DNA of 64,000 nucleotides, from NCBI GenBank assembly GCA_046346845.1, contig JAXMHH010000003.1, positions 248,001-312,000 of the forward strand. Direction: 5' to 3'. The translations under genes and the position numbers were made by a program. Below the pieces are notes generated by a model, which saw only the letters and a list, made by a program, of their open reading frames with translations, was not told the origin of the DNA and made no database searches. This document shows, piece by piece, positions 28,628 through 37,423 of this stretch; within the stretch, counting starts at the first letter, position 1, and every line of letters starts with the position of its first letter. Source of the stretch: DSSB01 sp046346845. GTDB taxonomy: Bacteria; UBA10199; DSSB01.

Positions 28628-31558
28628 TCAACCAAGCACTCCTAAAGCCATATCGAGCTCGCGGCGGCGCCGCGACAATTGCTCGTGGTCGAAGCCCTGC
28701 GGGGCGAGGCCGGCCAATATCTGGTCCAGGCCCTGGGCCGCCCGTTGGTAGAAAGCCCGCGCCGCGGGGCTATTGCCCCGGAAACGTTCGATCTCCCCCA
28801 TTTGAAAATCGCATTCCCAAAGGCGCCGGAGGTCGCCGGACTGCGCCAGGAGATTCCGGGCGTTTTGCAGGGTCTTCATCGCAGCGTCCGGCTTTTCCAG
28901 GTCGCGGGACTGCAACTTGCCCACGACCAGCAGGGTCGCCCCTTCCAAGGCCTGGGACTTTAGGCGCCGGGCAAGCTCAAAGGCGGCGCGGGTGTCCTGT
29001 TGTGCGGCTTCGAAATCGCGTTGCGACTCGAGAAAATCCGCACGAGCGAGCAGGGCGCCGAGATAGGCCGCTTCGTGCGGGGTCCCGGCCAAGACCTCCA
29101 CCGCCTCGCCCAAGCGCCCCAAGGCGCCGCGCATATCCTCGCGTTGCCGGAGGATCGCCCCCCAAGTGGAAAATACCCTCGCCTGGGTCCGGGAATCACC
29201 CTGGAACAGCGCCCAGCCCAGGGCCTCGTGACAGAAGACCTCGGCCCGATCCGGGTCGTTTACCTGGAGGCAGTGCTCGGCATAGACGGCGTAGCCGCGG
29301 GCGAGGGCCTCGCCTTGCCGCGCGGCCTCCAGGCTCGCCAAGGCCGTCTGAAAATGCGTCTCGGCGCTCTCGAAGTCGGTCGCCCCCGCGTAGAGTTGCG
29401 CGATCTCCAACTCGATCTGCCCGCGCAGCAGCTCCGCTTGGTCGGAGTTCGCCGCAGCGCCCAGGCCCTGTTGAAAAAACTGCAGGGCCCTTCCCGTGTC
29501 CCCGCCGCGCAGCGTGAGGCTCCCCATCGCGGCCAAGACCCGGGCCTGCCCGGCGCCATCGCCGGCGCCTTTATAGGCGGGAAAGGCGCTCTTGTAGGCC
29601 GCTTCGGCCTGCTTGTCTTTGCCGGTGGCGCTCAAGGCGGTGCCCAAGGCCTCGAAGGCCGGCCCCTTTCGCTCGGCGGGCAGGGCGTTGACTAGCGCGG
29701 CGGTGAGCAGGCCCAGGGCGTCGGCATAACGCCCCGCCCCCACCTGCAATTCGGCCCGCAGCAAGACCTGCTCTGGAGCCAGGGTCGCGGCATCGGGCCA
29801 CAGGCGTTCGCAGGCGGCCAGGGCCGTCCCCGGCCAGCCGCGCCGGCCGATGGCGCGGAGGGCCTCGACGAGCGAGGCTTGGTCCAGCCCCGTCTCGACC
29901 GCGCCCTCCGCGAGGAAGGTCGCGGAGAAAAACTCCTGCCCTCCCTTGAGGCTGCGCCGCACCCAGCCTTCTCGCGCCCAGGCCTCCCATTCCCCCTCCG
30001 CCGATAATTCCGACGCGGGCCAGGGAGCCGGCGCCAAGGCAAGCGGCGCTAAAGCGCGGCGAGGCGCTTCGGCGAGGGAAGCCAGCGGCGACCCAAGCGC
30101 CGCGAGCTGCGGCCCTTGGGCGGCCTGCAAGAGCTTGACGCCGTCCAAGCGCCAGGCCGTCCCCTCTCGACGCAACAGCCCTTGGCGACGGAAGGCCCCG
30201 CCGGCCAGGCGGAGGCGCGCGGGGGAGGCCTGCCAGCGCGTCCGCAGCACCTCGACCAGACGCGGCTCGGCCTCACCGAAATTCTTTTGCAGCAGGGCCG
30301 CGAGCTCCTCCGCGTCGAGCGGCTTGAGGTTGCGCGCCTGCCATTCCCTCTCCTTCGTCGCCCAACCCAGCTCCCATCCCAAGGCGATCACATGGCTGTA
30401 CGGGCGGGCCCGCAACCAGGCTTCGACCGGCGCACGGTCGGCGTCGTCGATGATCAAATAAGTCGGAAAGGCGGGGTTGAGCGAGACCTCGCCTTGGATA
30501 AGGCTGAGCCGGTCGCCGGAGAGGCGGAGGACGTTCTTTTGATTCCGCCACAAGAGGCGTTCCACCCACCGGGCCAGATGGGACTTGCCGCCGCCCGCAG
30601 GCGCCTGAATCGCCCATCGGCCGCCTTGCAAGACAATCCGGCGGAAGATCTTGAGGTAGTCCTTTTCCCGAAACAGAGACTGGGCGTCGGAAAAAGGCAG
30701 GGGGGCTTCGATCTCGGGAAAGGCCCCGCCCAGAGCGGCCTGCAGGGCGGCCAGGGCCTGCTGCGGGCTCTGGAAGCGGCCCTCGGGGTCTCGCGACAGC
30801 AGGCGCTGTAGAAAATCGGAGAGCGGCGCCGGGGCACCGGCGACCACCGACTTCAGCGCAGGCGCGTCCCGCTGCAGCTGCAACTGCAGCAAGGCGGCGG
30901 GGTCCTTGGCCTCGTAGGGCGGACGCCTCGCCAAGACGCTGAACAGCAAGACCCCCACCGAGTAAAGGTCGGCGCGCAGGTCGGGGCAGCGGCGCAGGGC
31001 GTATTCCGGCGCGGCATAGGGAGCGGTGCCGATGGCGTTGGAATCGGTGGGGGAATGCGGGTAAAGCAAGGGCATCAGGCCGTAATCGACCAGCTTCAGC
31101 CGGACCTCGCCCGAGGCCTCGACCTGCACCAGGACATTTTTCGGCTTGAGATCCAGGTGAGGGACGTTGTGGGCGTAGAGGTGATCCAGGGCGAGCAGCA
31201 ACTGAGCGAAGGCCCGCCACACCCGGTCGAGGGGGGCGCCGCTCAGCGCCTGCAGGATGGGCACTCCCTCGGCGAATTCGCTGTTCAGGTAGGCCCGGCC
31301 CTCCTCCCAGCCGAAATCCAGGACCTTGGCGACATTGGGGTGGTTCAAGCAGCCCCAGTCGGAAAAATGGGCGTCGACGATGTCGGGATGCTCGGCGGAG
31401 ACCTCGGGGTTGAGGAACTTGCGGACGACCATGCCCCCGGTCTGGGTGTCTTGGCAGAGATAGGTCTCGCCCTTGGCGCCCATCCCCAGGCCCCGCAACA
31501 CCGCGAACCGGCCCGCTTCGGCGCTCGAATTCGCACCCGACTCGAAGTCTTGGCTCAT
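28628..31558 (-). CDS. Ser/Thr protein kinase fused to P-loop ATPase and TPR domain
   Basis: The 976-residue protein has three parts. Residues about 18-280 form a Hanks-type kinase: G-loop GMGAKG (25-30), Lys47, HLD (134-136, replacing HRD) in HLDLKPKNVL, DYG (158-160, replacing DFG) and APE (183-185). Next a STAND-like P-loop domain has Walker A APAGGGKSHL (about residue 318) and Walker B TYLIIDDADRAP. The C-terminal 450 residues are Ala/Leu-rich helical repeats of TPR type. Such proteins sense signals through TPR oligomerisation. All key kinase residues except the canonical Arg are present, so activity is plausible. It heads a leftward operon with dus and maf. No membrane helix is visible. 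Confidence 0.88.
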   Translation of the reverse strand: MSQDFESGANSSAEAGRFAVLRGLGMGAKGETYLCQDTQTGGMVVRKFLNPEVSAEHPDIVDAHFSDWGCLNHPNVAKVLDFGWEEGRAYLNSEFAEGVPILQALSGAPLDRVWRAFAQLLLALDHLYAHNVPHLDLKPKNVLVQVEASGEVRLKLVDYGLMPLLYPHSPTDSNAIGTAPYAAPEYALRRCPDLRADLYSVGVLLFSVLARRPPYEAKDPAALLQLQLQRDAPALKSVVAGAPAPLSDFLQRLLSRDPEGRFQSPQQALAALQAALGGAFPEIEAPLPFSDAQSLFREKDYLKIFRRIVLQGGRWAIQAPAGGGKSHLARWVERLLWRNQKNVLRLSGDRLSLIQGEVSLNPAFPTYLIIDDADRAPVEAWLRARPYSHVIALGWELGWATKEREWQARNLKPLDAEELAALLQKNFGEAEPRLVEVLRTRWQASPARLRLAGGAFRRQGLLRREGTAWRLDGVKLLQAAQGPQLAALGSPLASLAEAPRRALAPLALAPAPWPASELSAEGEWEAWAREGWVRRSLKGGQEFFSATFLAEGAVETGLDQASLVEALRAIGRRGWPGTALAACERLWPDAATLAPEQVLLRAELQVGAGRYADALGLLTAALVNALPAERKGPAFEALGTALSATGKDKQAEAAYKSAFPAYKGAGDGAGQARVLAAMGSLTLRGGDTGRALQFFQQGLGAAANSDQAELLRGQIELEIAQLYAGATDFESAETHFQTALASLEAARQGEALARGYAVYAEHCLQVNDPDRAEVFCHEALGWALFQGDSRTQARVFSTWGAILRQREDMRGALGRLGEAVEVLAGTPHEAAYLGALLARADFLESQRDFEAAQQDTRAAFELARRLKSQALEGATLLVVGKLQSRDLEKPDAAMKTLQNARNLLAQSGDLRRLWECDFQMGEIERFRGNSPAARAFYQRAAQGLDQILAGLAPQGFDHEQLSRRRRELDMALGVLG

Positions 31559-31660
31559 CCCGCAAGATTTCCATAATCCCCAATCAGATTCAATGGATAG
31601 ATTTGCCGACGCGGGCCTAAACCGCCGAAACTCGGGGCCGGAACCGCCCCATCATGAACC

Positions 31661-31688
31661 TTGATTATTTTGGGAACTTCGATATTTA
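31661..31688 (+). promoter_or_regulatory. Predicted promoter of the bolA-grx operon
   Basis: TTGATT (31661-31666), a 16-base spacer and TATTTA (31683-31688) lie about 35 bases before the BolA ATG in a locally AT-rich stretch. Confidence 0.4.
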
Positions 31689-31723
31689 GGGCCAACCCTT
31701 GGGAATACAGGAGGATTTGCCCC

Positions 31724-31969
31724 ATGATGCATCCGGAGGAGTTACAAAAGACGCTGCAACAGCACTTCCCCAACAGCGAGGTGGTGGTCGAAGACACGAC
31801 CGGCACCTTCGACCACTTTCAAGTGCTGATCGTCAGCCCCAGCTTCGAGGGCAAAACCATGGTGGAACAGCACCAATTGGTCTACAAGGCCTTGGGCGAC
31901 CTCATGAAGGAGGCCATCCACGCCCTGGCCCTCAAGACCTACACCCCGCAACAATGGAAAAATAGCTAA
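31724..31969 (+). CDS. BolA family protein
   Basis: The protein has 81 residues from ATG at 31724 (a second ATG follows directly; AGGAGG is upstream). It has the class II KH-like BolA fold with the segments FPNSEVVVEDTTGTFDHFQV and VSPSFEGKTMVEQHQLVYKAL, which hold the conserved His and the helix-turn-helix-like loop. BolA proteins bind monothiol glutaredoxins through a shared [2Fe-2S] cluster, and the next gene, 13 bases downstream, encodes exactly such a glutaredoxin. Role: iron-sulfur trafficking or iron sensing. Confidence 0.9.
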   Translation: MMHPEELQKTLQQHFPNSEVVVEDTTGTFDHFQVLIVSPSFEGKTMVEQHQLVYKALGDLMKEAIHALALKTYTPQQWKNS

Positions 31970-31982
31970 GGAGACCTAAAGC

Positions 31983-32306
31983 ATGTCGGACATTCAGAGC
32001 AAAATCGCCCAACAGATCCGCGACCACAAGATCTTGATCTACATGAAGGGGACCCCCGCCTTCCCGCAATGCGGCTTCTCGGCCGCCGTGGTCGACGTCT
32101 TCAACCGCATGGGCGTGCCCTACCAGACGGTCAACGTCCTGGAAGATCCCGAGATCCGCGACGGCATCAAGGTTTTTTCGAATTGGCCCACCATCCCGCA
32201 AATCTACATCGAAGGAAAATTCATCGGCGGCTGCGACATCGTGCGCGAGATGTACGCGCGCGGCGAGCTTCAGCCCCTCGTGCAAGCCGCCGCCCCGAAG
32301 GCTTAA
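31983..32306 (+). CDS. grxD: Monothiol glutaredoxin (CGFS type)
   Basis: The 107-residue protein is a Grx4-type glutaredoxin with the active site CGFS (PAFPQCGFSAAVVD), the WPTIPQIYI cis-Pro loop and the GGCDIVREM glutathione site. Monothiol glutaredoxins carry glutathione-ligated [2Fe-2S] clusters and partner with BolA, encoded just upstream. GGAG precedes the ATG. The helicase gene follows after six bases, so all three are probably one transcript. Confidence 0.95.
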   Translation: MSDIQSKIAQQIRDHKILIYMKGTPAFPQCGFSAAVVDVFNRMGVPYQTVNVLEDPEIRDGIKVFSNWPTIPQIYIEGKFIGGCDIVREMYARGELQPLVQAAAPKA

Positions 32307-32312
32307 AAAATA

Positions 32313-33515
32313 ATGGAAACGACCCAACGCCTCTTTCATGACCTCGGGCTCTCCGAGCCGCTGCTCCGCAGCCTCGAGCAGGCCGGTTACCAACACCCCA
32401 CCCCGATCCAGGAGGCGGCCATCCCCGTGGCGATGGCCGACAACGACCTGATCGGCATCGCCCAGACCGGGACGGGCAAGACCCTCGCCTTCGTCCTGCC
32501 TCTGATCGAAAAGCTCCAGGGCATCGAGGGTACCCGCGCGGTGATCCTCTGCCCCACCCGCGAGATCGCGCTGCAGACCCACGCCGCGATCGAGAAGGTC
32601 GGCCGACCGCTCAAGGTGCATTCGGTCGCGATCATCGGCGGCAAGCCGATCCGCAATCAGGCCTCTGCCCTGCAAAAGCATCCCTCCATCCTGGTAGCCA
32701 CGCCGGGCCGGCTCTGCGACCACATGGAGCGGCGCAACGTCAGCATGGCCAATATCAGCTTCCTGGTGATGGACGAGGCCGACCACATGCTCGACCTGGG
32801 CTTCCTCCCGCAGATCCGCCGCATCCTGCGAGCCCTGCCGAAAGACCGTCAGACCCTGATGTTCAGCGCCACCATGCCCTCCGAGATCACCCGCTTGGCC
32901 GAGCAATACCTGCAAAACCCGCAGCGGGTCGAGATCGCCAAGCCGGGGACCGCGGCGGTCGGCATCGAGCATGCCCTCTACCTCATGGAGCCCCAGCACA
33001 AGCGCGAGGCCATCTTGAAGCTGCTGAAGGCGGAGCAAGAATCCACCCTGGTCTTCACCCGCACCCGCCTGGACGCCGAATGGCTGAGCCGACTGCTCGC
33101 CAAGGAAAGGCATTCCGTCGAGGCGATCCATTCCGACCGCAGCCAGAGCGAGCGGATCCAGGTCTTGGAGGGATTCAAGCAGGGGAAGTTCCAGATCCTG
33201 GTCGCCACCGACATCGTGGCGCGGGGCATCGACGTCAAGGGCATCGCCCACGTGGTCAACTACGACATCCCCCAGACGCCCGAGGATTACGTCCATCGCA
33301 GCGGACGCACCGCGCGCATGCACGCGACCGGCCGCGCCTCGACGCTGGCCACCTGGGTCGAGAGCCATTTCATCGAGGCGATCGAGAAGCAGTTGGGATT
33401 TCAGCTGCCGCGCAAGCAACTGGAGGGAATTCCAGCCTTCGAGGAGACGCCGGCCATTCCGGTGACGCCCTTCGGGCGGATCGGCACCCGCGGCAAGCGG
33501 GTGCGGTTGCGTTAG
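32313..33515 (+). CDS. DEAD-box ATP-dependent RNA helicase
   Basis: The 400-residue protein has the full set of motifs: Q motif PTPIQ, I AQTGTGKT, Ia PTREIALQ, Ib TPGR, II DEAD, III SAT, V ARGID and VI HRSGRTAR. The C-terminal extension after the helicase core is short and basic (RIGTRGKRVRLR), closer to RhlE/RhlB than to DeaD. It would unwind RNA duplexes in ribosome assembly or mRNA decay. It is last in the bolA-grx-helicase group and convergent with a small gene. Confidence 0.93.
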   Translation: METTQRLFHDLGLSEPLLRSLEQAGYQHPTPIQEAAIPVAMADNDLIGIAQTGTGKTLAFVLPLIEKLQGIEGTRAVILCPTREIALQTHAAIEKVGRPLKVHSVAIIGGKPIRNQASALQKHPSILVATPGRLCDHMERRNVSMANISFLVMDEADHMLDLGFLPQIRRILRALPKDRQTLMFSATMPSEITRLAEQYLQNPQRVEIAKPGTAAVGIEHALYLMEPQHKREAILKLLKAEQESTLVFTRTRLDAEWLSRLLAKERHSVEAIHSDRSQSERIQVLEGFKQGKFQILVATDIVARGIDVKGIAHVVNYDIPQTPEDYVHRSGRTARMHATGRASTLATWVESHFIEAIEKQLGFQLPRKQLEGIPAFEETPAIPVTPFGRIGTRGKRVRLR

Positions 33516-33581
33516 CAACAAATCCGGTGTTTGGGCAGGGAGGCCGGAGCGTTCCAGTCGATGGCGCTGCTGAACAGCCGC

Positions 33582-33866
33582 TTAGGCGGTGAAAGCGTAG
33601 AGGTCGCGGCCCTGCAGGTTGGCAAGGTACTCGCGGGCGTTCTTCCACAGCGGGCCGCGGGTGAATTGGACGACGTTCTGGAGCTCTTGCTCCGAGGCGA
33701 AGGGGTTGGCAAGGAACCGGCTTTCGATCTTTTTCATGATCTTCTCGGCGAGGCGCAGTTCCTTTTCGGCCTCCTGGGCGGCCTGGGTCTGGAGGGTACG
33801 GTTCAGCTGGGTCACGACACCCTGGTAGAGCTCTTGGATCATCTGGTCTTGGCTGAATTGTTCCAT
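33582..33866 (-). CDS. Small helical protein of unknown function
   Basis: The 94-residue protein is predicted to be helical with a charged, coiled-coil-like centre (AQEAEKELRLAEKIMKKIES) and a C-terminal segment LWKNAREYLANLQGRDLYAF. No signal peptide, membrane helix or Cys. AAGGAG lies upstream of the ATG at a suitable distance. It stands alone between convergent and divergent genes, with an AT-rich promoter region. I do not recognise the family. Confidence 0.65.
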   Translation of the reverse strand: MEQFSQDQMIQELYQGVVTQLNRTLQTQAAQEAEKELRLAEKIMKKIESRFLANPFASEQELQNVVQFTRGPLWKNAREYLANLQGRDLYAFTA

Positions 33867-34015
33867 AGCACCCTCTCCTTCTAGACTCCTTAATTTGCAA
33901 GGCGAGTGCCATTAAAATAAATATTCCAACTTATTGATTTTAATTAAAATTTTAAAAATAATTTAATTTTTATACATTCATTTTATAAATTAAATTACTA
34001 ATTTTATTCTAATTT
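33867..34015. promoter_or_regulatory. Very AT-rich divergent promoter island
   Basis: From about 33895 to 34015 the sequence is almost purely A and T, against about 60-65% GC around it. It separates the small helical gene and the EEP-fold gene. Many TAAAAT/TATAAT-like hexamers make individual boxes unassignable. It may act as a UP element or as a binding site for a nucleoid protein. Confidence 0.5.
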
Positions 34016-35218
34016 TTGGCTTTATTGAACGTGGACGCCCTCCTCAAAGCTTGCGAAGCGGCCTCGAACCAGGTCTATCGGCTCGGTCTAAACGAGCCCA
34101 TCCCGACCCTGCTCGATAAAGACCCTCATTTGCGCCGGCTGGCCGCCAGCATCTCCCAGCAACTCCATCAGGGCGCCGAGATCTATGCGCCGCCCGCCGG
34201 ACCAGCCCAAGGCATCCCTGCCCAACCCTGGAAGGCGGTCACCTGGAATATCGAGCGCGGGAAAAACTATCCGGCCCTGCTGCGCGCCCTCCGCGAGGAT
34301 CCCCGCCTCAACGGTGCCGACTTCTATTTCCTCACGGAGGTCGATTGGGGCATGGCCCGCTCCGAGAATCGGAACATCGCGGCCGAGCTGGCCAGGGAGC
34401 TCGGCTACTACGCCTATTTCGCCCCCTCCTATTTCAACTTCACCCTCGGCCACGGCTCGGAGCGCCGCCTCGCGGGGGAAAACCAATTGGGGCTCCACGG
34501 CAAGGCGATCCTCTCGCGCTTCCGGCTCGAGGGGGTCCGGGCGGTGCCGATGAGCAACGCCATCGACAAGCTCCGCTCCAAAGAGGCCCGGTTGGGGCAA
34601 AAATGCGCCCTGCTCGCGGACCTTCCGGTCGGGGGACGCCGCATTGCCCTGGCCTGCACCCACCTTGACGCCTTCTCCTCGCCGCGGGCGCGCGCCGAGC
34701 AGCTGGGGCGGGCGATCGACTCCCTGCGAAGCGAAGCCGCCGCCCTCGTCGCTGGGGACTGGAACACCAACACCCTCAACACTACCCACGGGCCCGCCGT
34801 CCTGTGGAGCGTGCTCAAGCAGCTCCTCTTCACCGGGCCCCAGGCCATGATTCAAAGGCACTATCCCGGCCCCGAGAAAAAATTCGACCGGCCGCTCTTT
34901 CAAATGCTGCGCGCCGCGGGTTTCGACTTTGAAAATTGCAACGAGGCGGGCGCCGGCACCTACGACCTGGTCTCCGATGACAAAGACCTGGGCCAGATGG
35001 CCCGCGATCAATTTCCCGACTGGATTGTGCGCTGGATCAATCGGCAGATCCAAAAGGGTGGCGGCAAGATCAGCCTGAAGCTGGATTGGTTCGCCGCGAA
35101 GGGCCTTAACTGCCTGGAATCACGGGTGATCCCCCTGCGTTCCGAACTCGATTACCCCCCCGGGGACCGACCCAGCGACCACCACCCGGCCTTACTGCGC
35201 TTCCGCCTCGCCGAATAA
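34016..35218 (+). CDS. Endonuclease/exonuclease/phosphatase-fold protein
   Basis: The 400-residue protein carries the EEP motifs VTWNIERG (about residue 77), FLTEVDWGM (metal Glu), THLDAFSSP, GDWNTNT and a C-terminal SDHHPALL. Enzymes of this fold are DNases, sphingomyelinases or inositol phosphatases; the substrate here is unknown and there is no signal peptide. The start is uncertain: TTG at 34016 lies at the edge of an AT-rich island without a ribosome site, and TTG 34025 or GTG 34031 are alternatives. Bases 34606-34645 recur exactly at 5166-5205. Confidence 0.82.
   Translation: MALLNVDALLKACEAASNQVYRLGLNEPIPTLLDKDPHLRRLAASISQQLHQGAEIYAPPAGPAQGIPAQPWKAVTWNIERGKNYPALLRALREDPRLNGADFYFLTEVDWGMARSENRNIAAELARELGYYAYFAPSYFNFTLGHGSERRLAGENQLGLHGKAILSRFRLEGVRAVPMSNAIDKLRSKEARLGQKCALLADLPVGGRRIALACTHLDAFSSPRARAEQLGRAIDSLRSEAAALVAGDWNTNTLNTTHGPAVLWSVLKQLLFTGPQAMIQRHYPGPEKKFDRPLFQMLRAAGFDFENCNEAGAGTYDLVSDDKDLGQMARDQFPDWIVRWINRQIQKGGGKISLKLDWFAAKGLNCLESRVIPLRSELDYPPGDRPSDHHPALLRFRLAE
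34606..34645 (+). repeat. 40-bp exact repeat, copy inside EEP-fold gene
   Basis: Identical to 5166-5205, same orientation. Here it encodes part of ALLADLPVGGRRIA, a strand next to the THLD motif, so this is probably the source copy. Confidence 0.8.
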
Positions 35219-35316
35219 GGGACCGCGGGCCTTTCCAAACACCTCATCCTTTTGTTTTCCCAAGCCGAGAAACGGGTTATCCTTCAAAAATTCCATCGCA
35301 ATCCGAAGGAGGGCCT

Positions 35317-36369
35317 ATGCAGCTCGATGAAAAGAAACTCGAAGCCTTCATGAACCGCGCGGTAGGGGAGATCGGCGCGGCCGCGAGCGCCGTGATGGTC
35401 CTGATCGGCGACCAACTCGGCCTCTATAAATCCTTGGCGGACCAAGGCCCGGCGACCCCGGGGGAACTGGCGCGACGCACCGGCACCGCCGAGCGCTATG
35501 TCCGCGAATGGCTGAGCAACCAGGCCGCCGGCGGTTTCATCGCCTACGACGGCGCCAGCGGAAAATTCTCCCTCGAGCCCGAGCAAGCGGCGGCCCTGGC
35601 GCAAGAGGACAGCCCCTGTTTCCTGCCGGGCGCCTTCCAAACCGTCGCTTCGCTGTTTCTCGATCACGACAAAATATTGGAACGCTTCAAGAGCGGAGAG
35701 GGGCTCGATTGGGGCGGGCACCATCCCCTCTTGTTCGCGGGCACGGAGCGCTTCTTCCGTCCCAACTATGTCGGAAACCTCATCCAATCCTGGATCCCGT
35801 CCCTCGACGGAATGGAGGCCAAGCTGAAATCGGGAGCCAAGGTCGCGGACGTCGGCTGCGGGCTGGGCGCCTCGACGATATTGATGGCGCAGGCCTTTCC
35901 GAAATCTCGCTTCTACGGCTTCGATTTTCACGCCGCCTCCATCGAGCAAGCGCGGCATCGGGCCCGCGCGTCGGGGGTCGCCGACCAGGTCGAATTCGAG
36001 GTTGCGGAGGCCACGAATTATCCCGGCAACGACTACGACCTCGTTGCCCACTTCGATTGCCTTCATGACATGGGAGACCCCGTCGCGGTGGCCCGGCACG
36101 TTCGCCAAAGCCTGAAGCCCGATGGCGCCTGGATGATCGTCGAGCCTCGCGCCGGCGACCGGCTGGAGGACAACCTCAATCCGATAGGACGAGTGTTCTA
36201 CGCGGCCTCCACCTGCGTCTGCGTGCCCGCCTCGCTCGCGCAGGACGGTCCCGCGCTCGGCGCCCAGGCGGGCGAAGGGCGCCTGCGAAAAATCTTGGAG
36301 TCGGGAGGCTTCACCAAGGTCCGAAGAGCCGCCGAGACGCCCTTCAACATGGTGTTGGAGGCGCGCTAA
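35317..36369 (+). CDS. SAM-dependent methyltransferase with winged-helix N-terminus
   Basis: The 350-residue protein has an N-terminal winged-helix/dimerisation domain (TPGELARRTGTAERYVREWL) and a class I methyltransferase domain with motif I VADVGCGLGAS (about residue 184), an acidic strand end FYGFDFHAAS and LVAHFDCLHDMGDP. The layout matches the Rv2258c-like group of uncharacterised methyltransferases and is related to small-molecule O-methyltransferases. GAAGGAGG precedes the ATG. It is convergent with the LysR gene and shares CTAA with it. Substrate unknown. Confidence 0.87.
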   Translation: MQLDEKKLEAFMNRAVGEIGAAASAVMVLIGDQLGLYKSLADQGPATPGELARRTGTAERYVREWLSNQAAGGFIAYDGASGKFSLEPEQAAALAQEDSPCFLPGAFQTVASLFLDHDKILERFKSGEGLDWGGHHPLLFAGTERFFRPNYVGNLIQSWIPSLDGMEAKLKSGAKVADVGCGLGASTILMAQAFPKSRFYGFDFHAASIEQARHRARASGVADQVEFEVAEATNYPGNDYDLVAHFDCLHDMGDPVAVARHVRQSLKPDGAWMIVEPRAGDRLEDNLNPIGRVFYAASTCVCVPASLAQDGPALGAQAGEGRLRKILESGGFTKVRRAAETPFNMVLEAR

Positions 36370-37298
36370 ACGGTCTCGGCGGGTAGCCCTTTGAGCGAGG
36401 AGCGGTAGCGGGCGGCGAAATGATTCAATATCTCCGCGACGAGGGGATTGGGTCGCATGCGGCGTGGCGTCACCGCGTAGATCGTCTCACGCAGGCCCGG
36501 CGGCCGACCGATCACGAAGAGGGTCTTCCGTTCCAATTCTCCCCGCACCCCGATCTCCGGCAGCACCGCCATCCCCTGCCCGTCCAAGACGAAGACGCGC
36601 AACAGGGCGATGTCGTCCAATTCCGCGCGGACCTGCGGCCGGACCCCGTGCTCCCCGAGAAAGCGGTCGAAATCCGCCCGCACCGAGCTCTCGGCGGTGG
36701 GGACGTAAAGCGGGGCCCCCTCCAAGGAATGGGGAAATTTTTTTCGTAGGCCGTGGAATTTCTTTCCGCCCACGACACAGACCGGGATGACGCCCAGGAT
36801 CCGGTTAAAGAGGTCCTTCGCCTTGTTGGTCTCGACCGGAATGTCGGAGATGAAAAAATCGAGCCGGTGGTTGCTCAGTTCGGAGATGAGATAGGGCAAG
36901 CTGCCCTGCTTGACGACGAAGCGCAGGCCCTTGCGTGCCAGGAAGGGAGCGAGAAATTCCAGTTGGAGGTTCTTGGAAAGGCCCGACAGGACGCCCAGGC
37001 GCAGGACCACTTGCCGTTCTCCGCCGGGCCGGTGCCGCAGCACGTCCAGCATCTCTTTGCCCGCCGAGAAGATCGTGTCCGCGTAGTCGAAGACCAAACG
37101 GCCCGATTCGGTGAGTTTGAGCCGGCGGTGCTGGCGCTCGAACAGGGGATGGTCGAGAGCCTCCTCGAGAAAGCGTAGTTGGGCGCTCAGGGTGGATTCG
37201 GCCAGGCGCAGCTTGCGCGCCGCCCGGACGATGCTCCCCTCCTGGGCGATCACCCAAAAATAGTAGAGGTGGTTGTAGTTGAGCCATTCGTATTGCAT
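36366..37298 (-). CDS. LysR-family transcriptional regulator, NhaR-like
   Basis: The 310-residue protein has an N-terminal winged helix-turn-helix (LRLAESTLSAQLRFLEEALD) and a LysR effector domain. The first residues, LNYNHLYYFWVIAQEGS, are typical of the NhaR subgroup, which answers to Na+ or pH. It is transcribed divergently from the carbonic anhydrase-SbtA-SbtB genes, with a T-N11-A dyad in between, so it probably regulates them. Regulation of a Na+-dependent bicarbonate transporter by an NhaR-like protein makes sense, but the effector is not known. Confidence 0.9.
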   Translation of the reverse strand: MQYEWLNYNHLYYFWVIAQEGSIVRAARKLRLAESTLSAQLRFLEEALDHPLFERQHRRLKLTESGRLVFDYADTIFSAGKEMLDVLRHRPGGERQVVLRLGVLSGLSKNLQLEFLAPFLARKGLRFVVKQGSLPYLISELSNHRLDFFISDIPVETNKAKDLFNRILGVIPVCVVGGKKFHGLRKKFPHSLEGAPLYVPTAESSVRADFDRFLGEHGVRPQVRAELDDIALLRVFVLDGQGMAVLPEIGVRGELERKTLFVIGRPPGLRETIYAVTPRRMRPNPLVAEILNHFAARYRSSLKGLPAETV

Positions 37299-37320
37299 CC
37301 GGGATCCTTTGCCGCTTCGA

Positions 37321-37335
37321 TTCGGAAAAACCGAA
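37321..37335. promoter_or_regulatory. LysR-type operator (T-N11-A dyad)
   Basis: TTCGG-AAAAA-CCGAA is a perfect 15-bp dyad containing the T-N11-A core of LysR sites. It is 22 bases upstream of the -35 of the carbonic anhydrase promoter and 23 bases from the regulator start. Confidence 0.6.
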
Positions 37336-37357
37336 GCTGGGGGCTTAAATTATCTGC

Positions 37358-37386
37358 TTGGACGACCCTGGCAAGCCATTTACAAG
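37358..37386 (+). promoter_or_regulatory. Predicted promoter of the bicarbonate uptake operon
   Basis: TTGGAC (37358-37363), a 17-base spacer and TACAAG (37381-37386) precede the carbonic anhydrase gene by about 37 bases, directly downstream of the LysR-type dyad. Confidence 0.5.
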
Positions 37387-37423
37387 AATAGCGTGAGCCC
37401 TACACCCTAACCAGGAGATTCTT

